A DNA stretch of 11,888 bases. Origin: Candidatus Zhuqueibacterota bacterium RBG_16_48_16 (lineage in GTDB: Bacteria; Zhuqueibacterota; Zhuqueibacteria; Residuimicrobiales; Sediminimicrobiaceae). The position numbers and the translations under genes are program-made. Below are positions 1-7,003 of the stretch, in pieces. The stretch spans positions 8,735 through 20,622 of the forward strand of contig METF01000120.1 of the NCBI GenBank assembly GCA_001771235.1. The letters run 5' to 3'. Within the stretch, counting starts at the first letter, position 1. Each line of letters opens with the position of its first letter. Under the pieces are notes generated by a model. The model worked only from the letters and a program-made list of their open reading frames with translations, made no database searches and was not told the origin of the DNA.

Positions 1-2466
1 AGCGGTGGTGGTCTGCGGGGCATCGCGCAAATCGGGGTGATAAAAGCTTTGGTAGAAAACGATATTCCCATTGACTACATCGTCGGCTCGAGTATCGGCG
101 CGGTCATCGGCGGGCTGCTGGCCTGCGGTTATTCGCCGGAGCAAATATGGGACATCAGCAAAAACATCGAGTGGGATGAAATCCTTAACGATTCGCCAAA
201 AAGAGAGTCCCAGTTTTTAGGAGAAAAGCAAAAGCGGGCGCGTTATCTTTTCCAGTTTCGCCTGAAAGGACTCAAACCGCACATTCCGGATGCATTGACG
301 CCGGGGCAAAGGCTCTCGGAAATATTGACTCAAGTCTTCCTCAATGCGCCCTACCACTCGCAGGATTTCTCCAAGCTGAAAATACCGTTAAAGATCATTG
401 CCACCGACCTGCTGCGCGGCAACCATGTGGTCATACAACACGGCGATATTGCAGAAGCCGTCAGGGCGTCCATCGCCATTCCGTTGCTGCTCTCTCCGGT
501 CGAAAGAGATTCCATGGTGCTCGTTGACGGCGGCCTGCTCGACAACATCCCGGTAATTGAAACCATCCATTCGGGGGTGGACATCGTTATTGCCGTCAAT
601 ACTACTTCGTTATTGAGAAACAAAGATGAAATGGATGCGCCGTGGAAAATAGCCGACCAGGTGACGACACTCATGCAGAAACAGCATAACGAGGAGCAAC
701 TGGAGCTTGCCGATGTTGTGATAAACTTTGACGATCTTGATTTGGAATCGTCCTCATCTCAGTATATCGATTCTCTTTATGCGGAAGGCGAAAGGAGGGG
801 ACTGGAAAAGGTTGAAGAGATAAAAGGGCTTTTTCAGAAATTTTCCCTCTCTGTAAATGATTCGCAAACATTTTGGATCGACCAAATTATTCTTCAAGGC
901 TATGACGAGTTCAATCTCCTGAGAAGTGATCTGTTATATAAAGATGCCAGCCGGTCCGATATTACTGCCTTTCTCGGCAAAATATATAATGCGGGCAGCT
1001 TTGCGGATGTTCATGCCGAATTGAATAAGAAGGGAGATTCTTATACCCTAAAGGTTGTCGCACAATCGAATCCGCTGTTGAAAAAGGTTGTCTTTTACGG
1101 CAACACGGTTTTTCCGGATTCTGTCTTAAAGTCTCCTTTTTCGCACCTGTTGGACAAACCGATCGACTATAATCAAAGCCGCGCTGCTTTGGAAGAGATC
1201 ATTTCTCTCTATCGCGATCACGGCTATTCTCTTTCGGAAATTTATAACATCTCCTTTTTTGAAGGAACCGGGACATGTTTTATCCACATTTCAGAAGGGA
1301 AATTATCGGAGATCGAATTTGTCGGACACAAGAAGACCAAGGATTATGTCATTGCCAGAGAATTTTCGCTGGAAAAAGAGCACATCTTTCAATTCCAAAA
1401 AGCCCTGACAGGCCAGAACAATGTTTATGCAACGGGGCTGTTTAATTCCGTCAACCTGGAGGCTTTGCCGCTTGGCAGCCAGGAATGGAAAATTCGCTTG
1501 CGGCTCAAAGAAAAGAATTCCTCCGTCGTCAGGGTTGGGGCGCATTATAATGATGAAAGAAACGGCCGGATTTATATGGAGCTCGCTGACGAGAATATCG
1601 CGGGCTCCGGCCACGATTTGACGATTCACGGACAATATGGCGAGCGCGATATAGTCGGTTTCGTCGATCTTCAGGCGGACAGGATTTTCAAGACCTATTT
1701 GACTGCAAACCTCAATGTTCATCATAAACGGGGTAAATATTTTGCCTACAAAGATCTTCGCGGCATCGGCGAGTATGAAAAACGAATGACCGGATTTGAT
1801 GCAAGTATAGGCCAGCAAATCGGCCGCTACGGCACCCTCTCCGCGTCGATTCGTTCCGAAGATATCAATATCAGGAGCATTTCCGGGCGCGGCTTTGATG
1901 CCGGCGAATTGTTCATCAACACCATCGGCGCAAGCTCGATCATCGACACACGAGACCAGGTGCCATACACCTTGTCAGGAAAATACCACAGCTTTACCTA
2001 CGAGGTTTCGTCCGGGAAACTCCTGGGGGCGGATATTTCTTTTTTTAAAGTAAAAAGTCAATTGTCCGGCTATTGGACTTTTAAGAGAAGAAATACGCTC
2101 TCTTCCAAAATAATGTGGGGCACTTCGGATCTGACGACGCCTTTTTCCGAGCAATTCAGAATTGGCGGGGAGATGACTTTTTACGGTCTTCGGGAAGGGG
2201 AACTGCTGGGACGACATTTATTATTGGGCAGTATTGAATACAGGCACCTTATCCCCTGGGATTCTTTTGCCGATTTTTATCTTTCCTTCCGCTTTGACGG
2301 CGGCGCCGTTTGGGAAAATGCCATCGAAGTGGAGGCAAAAGATTTCATCAACGGTAAAGGCGTGGCGCTCATTTTTAAATTGCCGATCGGCCCCCTCTCT
2401 CTTGCTTATGGCCGCGCCAGTAACGGCAGAGATCGCGTTTATTTATCCGCGGGTTATAATTTTTAG
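1..2466 (+). CDS. Patatin-like phospholipase fused to three POTRA domains and an Omp85 beta-barrel (5' end outside window)
   Basis: The frame is open from base 1, so the true start and any signal peptide lie upstream; the GTG at 37 sits inside the conserved patatin core and is not the start. Numbering visible codons from base 1 gives 821 residues. The oxyanion motif GGGLRG is at 2-7, the nucleophile elbow GSSIG at 29-33 (Ser31), and the dyad Asp in DGG at 176-178. After about residue 290 come three POTRA-like segments (about 292-357, 360-433 and 434-505), each a beta-helix-helix-beta-beta unit. The rest resembles an Omp85/surface-antigen barrel, with a GGEMTFYGLREGE segment near residue 730 and a terminal Phe typical of outer-membrane proteins. 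The architecture matches the PlpD (type Vd) family, where the barrel anchors or exports a lipolytic domain. Family PlpD has one POTRA; three is an expansion. It converges on the fecR-like gene and, if replication runs leftward from the right edge, is transcribed head-on. Substrate and surface release are unknown. Confidence 0.9.
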   Translation, partial: SGGGLRGIAQIGVIKALVENDIPIDYIVGSSIGAVIGGLLACGYSPEQIWDISKNIEWDEILNDSPKRESQFLGEKQKRARYLFQFRLKGLKPHIPDALTPGQRLSEILTQVFLNAPYHSQDFSKLKIPLKIIATDLLRGNHVVIQHGDIAEAVRASIAIPLLLSPVERDSMVLVDGGLLDNIPVIETIHSGVDIVIAVNTTSLLRNKDEMDAPWKIADQVTTLMQKQHNEEQLELADVVINFDDLDLESSSSQYIDSLYAEGERRGLEKVEEIKGLFQKFSLSVNDSQTFWIDQIILQGYDEFNLLRSDLLYKDASRSDITAFLGKIYNAGSFADVHAELNKKGDSYTLKVVAQSNPLLKKVVFYGNTVFPDSVLKSPFSHLLDKPIDYNQSRAALEEIISLYRDHGYSLSEIYNISFFEGTGTCFIHISEGKLSEIEFVGHKKTKDYVIAREFSLEKEHIFQFQKALTGQNNVYATGLFNSVNLEALPLGSQEWKIRLRLKEKNSSVVRVGAHYNDERNGRIYMELADENIAGSGHDLTIHGQYGERDIVGFVDLQADRIFKTYLTANLNVHHKRGKYFAYKDLRGIGEYEKRMTGFDASIGQQIGRYGTLSASIRSEDINIRSISGRGFDAGELFINTIGASSIIDTRDQVPYTLSGKYHSFTYEVSSGKLLGADISFFKVKSQLSGYWTFKRRNTLSSKIMWGTSDLTTPFSEQFRIGGEMTFYGLREGELLGRHLLLGSIEYRHLIPWDSFADFYLSFRFDGGAVWENAIEVEAKDFINGKGVALIFKLPIGPLSLAYGRASNGRDRVYLSAGYNF

Positions 2467-2469
2467 CGG

Positions 2470-3249
2470 CTATTTGTTTGCGGAATCCCTGACCTGGTTC
2501 CACAACACCCAATCCGTCTGCTCGTCCTGATCGTTTTGGGCAAAGTTCCCCTGGTACGCCACCTGCCCTCTTTTGTCGATCTTTATCTGCTGCATGCTTT
2601 TGACAATGATCGCCCACTCTTCCAGGGAAACTTCTCTCGGCCCGGGAACTTCATGAGGTCCGGGAACTTGTGTCGGTTTTATTATAGTCGGCGTTACCTG
2701 CGATTCCGGGGCATTGGTCATAACGACCTCGCCGTTATACACCTTCAGCATCGCCAATGAATCATCACCCACGCTCATCCTGAAAATCGTTCCGGTGATA
2801 GCCGCCACGGCCACCGGCGTGCCGATAGAGAATTTCATGTTCGCCGGCTTTTTGGATACATTCGCCCACAAATCTCCGGACTGTAAATTGATCTGGGATT
2901 CGATGACCTGCTCTTTTGTTTCTTCGTATAATTTCAGGACATCGATCACGGTCTGGGGCGCCATTCTTATGCGATCCAGCCGCGCCAATTCCAGCTCCGC
3001 CCGCGAGGCGCGAAATGTTCTGACACGTTCACCGCCGGTAACCTCGGAATTCTTTATAACTGTTGCCCAGTCCTCCTGCTGAAGCTTTTGCTTTTTCACC
3101 GCACCTTCGACAAACGTCACCAATCCTTTATTGTCCTTTTGTTCCTGGGTTACTGCGGCTTGTGGTTTAAACAAGGGTAAAATGAGATTACAGGTGAGTA
3201 AAATCGTCACAACATGAGAGAGGTAAAAAGAAGACCGGCAAAGATGCAT
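2470..3249 (-). CDS. FecR-domain protein with N-terminal signal sequence
   Basis: This 259-residue protein starts with a short basic stretch and a hydrophobic segment (about residues 13-27), consistent with export; the cleavage site is unclear. LLTC at 17-20 is a poor lipobox, since Thr precedes Cys and hydrophobic residues follow. Residues 42-180 fit a FecR domain: G-x-V-x-x-x-x-G-x-V start, a GERVRTFRASRAELELA segment (73-89), LQSGDLWANV (122-131), then FSIGTPVAVAAITGTIFRM (140-158) and VYNGEVVM (170-177). In classical systems FecR is an inner-membrane anti-sigma regulator of FecI, but many secreted FecR-domain proteins have no sigma partner, and no sigma factor or TonB receptor is visible here. 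A Pro-rich VPGPHE/VPGPRE repeat follows at 195-206. The start has a good AAGGGAG ribosome-binding site. It lies 29 nt downstream of the 382-residue gene, so the two may be co-transcribed. Function is most likely periplasmic or surface-associated, but unproven. Confidence 0.8.
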   Translation of the reverse strand: MHLCRSSFYLSHVVTILLTCNLILPLFKPQAAVTQEQKDNKGLVTFVEGAVKKQKLQQEDWATVIKNSEVTGGERVRTFRASRAELELARLDRIRMAPQTVIDVLKLYEETKEQVIESQINLQSGDLWANVSKKPANMKFSIGTPVAVAAITGTIFRMSVGDDSLAMLKVYNGEVVMTNAPESQVTPTIIKPTQVPGPHEVPGPREVSLEEWAIIVKSMQQIKIDKRGQVAYQGNFAQNDQDEQTDWVLWNQVRDSANK

Positions 3250-3256
3250 AGCGAAT

Positions 3257-3263
3257 CTCCCTT
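3257..3263 (-). promoter_or_regulatory. Ribosome-binding site of the fecR-like gene
   Basis: The minus strand reads AAGGGAG, ending 7 nt before the ATG at 3249. This good Shine-Dalgarno match supports the chosen start. Confidence 0.6.
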
Positions 3264-3278
3264 CTTAAAATTCAACAG

Positions 3279-4427
3279 TCACATTGAATAATATCGGCCG
3301 TTCGAGAAAAATTTTGCAAACACCAAATCCCCTAACCGCACCGCCTCCTTCGAGTATGGGTCAAGATGCCTTCTTTCCAATTCCCAATCGATCATCTGTT
3401 TTGCATCCCGCCATTTGTGAACCTTGTCCACTTTATTCAAAAAGCCTTTGAAATCGGATTCTTTTCGTTGAAATATTTTTCTCACGAAATTCTTCCAGTC
3501 CTTACCATCAATGTAATCGTAAATCGAGGGGTAGGGACCCGGTGGTTGGTGCTCTATTTTATGTCGCTTTACAACGAATCCGGACTCATCCTTAAACACA
3601 ATTTTTGGCGCGGTTGTTTCATTGTTTAAGTCTATCTCGCTAACAATGTGGCAGCGATCGACATTATTCAGTGCAAAGGTATAAATGTCCTTTATATCCT
3701 CTCTATCCCAGCTCGTTTTTCCGTTTGTCTTTTTCTTTTGAATGTATTCTGCTGCCTCGGCAAGACCCCGGGATTTAAAAAATTCCTCGATGTACACAGC
3801 GTCCACATGACCATTACCGAGGGTATCGTCTAAAGCCAAAAAGCTCCTTAATAATTCAAACTCTTCAAGAATGTATTTGTCGGTGGCGGGGGAGTAAATA
3901 TTCTGCCGGATTCTATTACAGATTATTCTAAAGTTGGAGAGATTGATTTGCGGATAGTCTGAATTCCTAACTTCCGAAACAAGCTTTATAACAAAGGGAA
4001 CGTTCTGCCCCAGTTTTGGCAGAGATTTTTCAAAGCTATTTCTATCGTAGGCTTCGCCGTTTTTAAAATAAACTCTTTCTAGCGTTTGAAAGGGATGAAT
4101 GAGCAGATCAAAGTGCGTGGTTACGGACAGGATAATACATTTTTCAATCTCTTTGCGCTCGAGGCGAACACTCTTTAACAGGGCCAACATCAGCTTATCA
4201 CTGGCGGTTTTTACGTCTTCATTGTCAAAGTCAATGCTGGCGTGAAAATTCCACGAAACAGGTCTTTCTGCCTTGAGATGCTTTTTGGCCAGGACAACAA
4301 TGCTTTCTTTGATAAAATCAGGCGTGGAATCATTTAAAAGATGCCGGCATGTTAAAAATTCTTTGCCGTTCAGGCTTCTTTCAATGATCGCCGCAGCTAA
4401 TCTCTTCTTCCCTTCCTCGAATCCCAT
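3279..4427 (-). CDS. Unrecognised 382-residue soluble protein
   Basis: I do not recognise this family. The 382-residue product shows no signal peptide, no transmembrane stretch, no Walker motif, no zinc-binding Cys pairs and no obvious catalytic signature. It looks largely helical and rich in Lys, Glu and Asp. Features worth noting are an N-terminal helical segment (1-50), a Lys-rich stretch KKKTNGKTSWDRED near residue 235, an Asp/Tyr-rich PYPSIYDYIDGKDWKNF near 295, and a basic, aromatic C-terminal end (GRYYSM). The ATG start is supported by an in-frame TGA five codons upstream. The only strong Shine-Dalgarno-like sequence, AGGAAGG (4443-4449), is 15 nt away, farther than usual, so expression may be low. 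The gene lies 97 nt after gyrA and 29 nt before the fecR-like gene on the same strand. By eye it is more AT-rich than gyrA and the patatin gene, which could mean a later arrival. It is too long to be a chance frame. Confidence 0.75.
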   Translation of the reverse strand: MGFEEGKKRLAAAIIERSLNGKEFLTCRHLLNDSTPDFIKESIVVLAKKHLKAERPVSWNFHASIDFDNEDVKTASDKLMLALLKSVRLERKEIEKCIILSVTTHFDLLIHPFQTLERVYFKNGEAYDRNSFEKSLPKLGQNVPFVIKLVSEVRNSDYPQINLSNFRIICNRIRQNIYSPATDKYILEEFELLRSFLALDDTLGNGHVDAVYIEEFFKSRGLAEAAEYIQKKKTNGKTSWDREDIKDIYTFALNNVDRCHIVSEIDLNNETTAPKIVFKDESGFVVKRHKIEHQPPGPYPSIYDYIDGKDWKNFVRKIFQRKESDFKGFLNKVDKVHKWRDAKQMIDWELERRHLDPYSKEAVRLGDLVFAKFFSNGRYYSM

Positions 4428-4524
4428 AACACCAACTATTCACCTTCCTCTTTTGAGACTTATCCGCTGATTTTTAGCATTATCCAACCCCCTTTTGCAT
4501 CGATTTCAGGTTTTCCTTTTAGTC

Positions 4525-6942
4525 CTACTGAATTATTTCCGGGGTCATTATTTTAAATATTTCGTCGCCTTTTGCAACGTTTGCAATTACTATGCCTTGA
4601 GTTGCTCTTCCCATGACTTTGATATCTTTTGCCCTCTGTCTTTTCTTCCTGGCATTTTTCGTGATAAAGCATATTTGATCTTTATCCTGTACCTGCGAAA
4701 TGGCGGCAATTCTTCCTACCTTATCAGAGACCTTATAATTTACGATTCCCTTACCTCCTCTTCTGATTTGGCCGTATTCGCTCAACAAGCTTCTTTTACC
4801 GTAGCCCAGGTTGGTTACAGAGAGAATCGTTGACTTTTCATCTTCCGTAATTTTGATCATGCCGATGACATAATCATTTTTATCTAATGAGATGCCTTTA
4901 ATGCCGCCGGCTGACAGGCCCATATCTCTGACATCTTGTTCCGAAAACCGGATAGCCTTTCCCAGCGCCGTTGCCATGAGTATGGTATCTTTGCCGCTTG
5001 TCAGGCAGGCGCTAACAACTTGGTCATCGCTTTTCACGTTCATCGCCACACCATGTCCGTCTTTTGACCTGGCAAATTCGGACAGGGCCACCTTTTTGAC
5101 CAGTCCGTTTCTCGTTGCAAATAATACAAAATTCTTTTCATTAAAGGTAGTAATTTCTAGAAAAGATACAAATTTTTCGTTAATTTTTGCGGATATTATT
5201 TTATGAATTGTCGCTCTGCTTTCCGTACCCTGCATTTGCGGAATATAACTGGTGCGCAATCGGTAAAAGTGACCGCTGCTTGACAAACAAAGAATAAGAT
5301 GGCTGTTGGCGGATTTGAAAATGTATTCGGCAAAATCCTTTGCCGATTCATAGTCGAATATATTCTTGTCTTCCTGGTATTCTACCAGGGAAGTCTTTTG
5401 AATAAAGCCTTGATGTGAAATAGCAACAACCAGATCCTCCTCGCTGGTAATCTGTTTAAAAGTATCTTTGCCCTTTTTTTCATAAATTTGCGTGCGCCGG
5501 TTGTCGCCATACTTTTCTTTGATCTGAACCAACTCTTCGTTCACCAGTTGCATGCGTCGCGATTTGCTGGCCAAAAGAGATTTCAGTTTTTCGATCTGCT
5601 TGATAAGCTGCAAATACTCCTGCTCGATCTTTTTTCTCTCAAGCCCGGTGAGGCGTTGCAGCCGCATGTCCAGAATGGCTTGTGCCTGGATTTCCGATAA
5701 TCGAAACCTCTTGATTAAATTTAGCCGGGCCGTATCGACCGTCCGCGAATTTCGAATAATAGATATCATTTCATCGATGTTATCAAGAGCAATTTTAAGC
5801 CCCTCTAGAATGTGCGCTCGTTTTTCCGCCTGGTCCAATTCGTAGGTCGTTCTTTTTAGAATCACCTCGTGGCGGAATTCCAAAAACTCTGTCAGCATCT
5901 CCTTGATGTTCAGAACTTTTGGCTGCCCGTCTACCAGGGCCAATAAAATTACCCCGAACGTGGTTTGCATTTGCGTGTGCTTATAAAGCTCGTTAAGAAT
6001 ATGTTCCGGCTTTTCGTCCTTGCGCAGCTCAAAAACGATGCGCATCCCTTCCCTGTCGGATTCATCGCGGATGTCGGTAATGCCTTCCAGCTTTTTATCG
6101 CGCACCATGCCGGCCGCTCTCTCAATCAGCGCGCTTTTGTTGACTTGATAGGGAATCTCGGTGACCACAATCCTTTTCCGCGCATTATGCATTTCTTCGA
6201 CGTGGGCGCGGGCGCGGACGATGATCTTTCCCCGCCCGGTTTTAAAATAGGAATCTATTTCTTCCGTATTTTGAATGATGGCGCCGGTTGGAAAATCAGG
6301 TCCTTTGAGATACTGTCTCAAGTCTACGGGCTTTAATTTTGGATTGGAGATCAGGGCTGTAAGTGCGTCTACGACTTCGGTAAGATTGTGGGGCGGGATA
6401 TTGGTCGCCATTCCGACGGCGATACCGGACGTGCCGTTGACCAGCAAGGTGGGCAGTAGAGACGGAAGAACCGTCGGTTCTTTGAGCGTATCATCGAAAT
6501 TGGCGCCGAATGCGACCGTGTTTTTTTCGATATCTCTTAAAACTTCTTCAGCGATGGGAGCCAGCCTGGCTTCCGTATAGCGCATGGCGGCTGGCGAATC
6601 TCCGTCAACAGAACCAAAATTTCCCTGGCCATCCACCAAAGGATATCGCATGGAAAATTCCTGTACCATGCGCACCATGGCGTCATAAACAGCCGTGTCT
6701 CCATGCGGATGGTATTTCCCCAGCACTTCACCAACGATACGGGCGCTTTTTTTATACTGTGAATTGGGGCGAAGTCCAAGCTCCAACATGCCATAGAGCA
6801 CACGGCGATGGACGGGCTTTAATCCATCACGAACATCAGGAAGAGCGCGAGCAACGATCACCGACATGGAGTAGTCGATGTACGAGTTTCTCATTTCCTC
6901 TTCTAAAAGAACCGGGACAATTTTCTCCTGAATCTCTGCCAT
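4525..6942 (-). CDS. gyrA: DNA gyrase subunit A
   Basis: GyrA is the breakage-reunion subunit of type IIA topoisomerase. With GyrB it cuts duplex DNA, passes a second segment through and, when its C-terminal domain wraps DNA, introduces negative supercoils. The 805-residue product has the standard start (EEEMRNSYIDYSMSVI), the KYHPHGDTAVYDAMVRM region at 76-92 with Thr83 and Asp87 (E. coli numbering coincides), and catalytic Tyr122 in AAMRYTEARL. The C-terminal beta-pinwheel occupies about 500-805. Its blade repeats are visible (SHQGFIQKTSL, TRNGLVKKVALSEF, SEQDVRDMG, NLGYGKRSLLSEY, MGRATQG), but blade 1 lacks the QRRGGKG-type GyrA box. Residues 521-530 read EYQEDKNIFD there, while blade 5 keeps QIRRGGKG at 725-732. 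No acidic tail follows. The gene lies 61 nt after gyrB. The only SD-like bases (GAG) fall in the arm of an inverted repeat. Gyrase is preferred over ParC from the gyrB/dnaN context, but decatenase-like activity is possible. Confidence 0.95.
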   Translation of the reverse strand: MAEIQEKIVPVLLEEEMRNSYIDYSMSVIVARALPDVRDGLKPVHRRVLYGMLELGLRPNSQYKKSARIVGEVLGKYHPHGDTAVYDAMVRMVQEFSMRYPLVDGQGNFGSVDGDSPAAMRYTEARLAPIAEEVLRDIEKNTVAFGANFDDTLKEPTVLPSLLPTLLVNGTSGIAVGMATNIPPHNLTEVVDALTALISNPKLKPVDLRQYLKGPDFPTGAIIQNTEEIDSYFKTGRGKIIVRARAHVEEMHNARKRIVVTEIPYQVNKSALIERAAGMVRDKKLEGITDIRDESDREGMRIVFELRKDEKPEHILNELYKHTQMQTTFGVILLALVDGQPKVLNIKEMLTEFLEFRHEVILKRTTYELDQAEKRAHILEGLKIALDNIDEMISIIRNSRTVDTARLNLIKRFRLSEIQAQAILDMRLQRLTGLERKKIEQEYLQLIKQIEKLKSLLASKSRRMQLVNEELVQIKEKYGDNRRTQIYEKKGKDTFKQITSEEDLVVAISHQGFIQKTSLVEYQEDKNIFDYESAKDFAEYIFKSANSHLILCLSSSGHFYRLRTSYIPQMQGTESRATIHKIISAKINEKFVSFLEITTFNEKNFVLFATRNGLVKKVALSEFARSKDGHGVAMNVKSDDQVVSACLTSGKDTILMATALGKAIRFSEQDVRDMGLSAGGIKGISLDKNDYVIGMIKITEDEKSTILSVTNLGYGKRSLLSEYGQIRRGGKGIVNYKVSDKVGRIAAISQVQDKDQICFITKNARKKRQRAKDIKVMGRATQGIVIANVAKGDEIFKIMTPEIIQ

Positions 6943-6953
6943 AGCGAATTCTG

Positions 6954-6979
6954 CTCGTTTATGCGAAGCGCAGTTCGAG
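6954..6979 (-). repeat. Nested inverted repeat in the gyrB-gyrA spacer
   Basis: The spacer contains CTCG-ttta-TGCG-aag-CGCA-gtt-CGAG, two perfect 4-bp stems around a small internal loop. In the minus-strand transcript the hairpin ends 11 nt before the gyrA ATG, and its last arm holds the only SD-like GAG. No U-run follows, so it is not an intrinsic terminator. It could influence gyrA translation or mark an mRNA processing site, or be chance. Confidence 0.4.
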
Positions 6980-7003
6980 GAAAAAGATAACTAAAACTAC
7001 AGA

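Noticed and set aside
37..39. GTG as the start of the patatin gene
   Set aside because: The frame continues to base 1 and encodes the GGGLRG oxyanion motif, so the gene begins outside the window.
1303..1818. A 171-codon open frame on the minus strand
   Set aside because: It lies wholly antisense to the POTRA/barrel part of the patatin gene and shows no recognisable domain.
2641..2668. Short direct repeat GGNCCGGGAACTT
   Set aside because: It simply encodes the VPGP hexapeptide repeat of the FecR-domain protein. Two copies are too few to call a mobile or regulatory repeat.
4428..4524. Possible terminator or promoter between gyrA and the unrecognised gene
   Set aside because: No GC-rich hairpin followed by a T-run and no convincing -35/-10 pair was seen in these 97 nt.
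6510..6944. A 144-codon open frame on the plus strand
   Set aside because: It is antisense to the most conserved part of gyrA, whose sequence fully explains the region.
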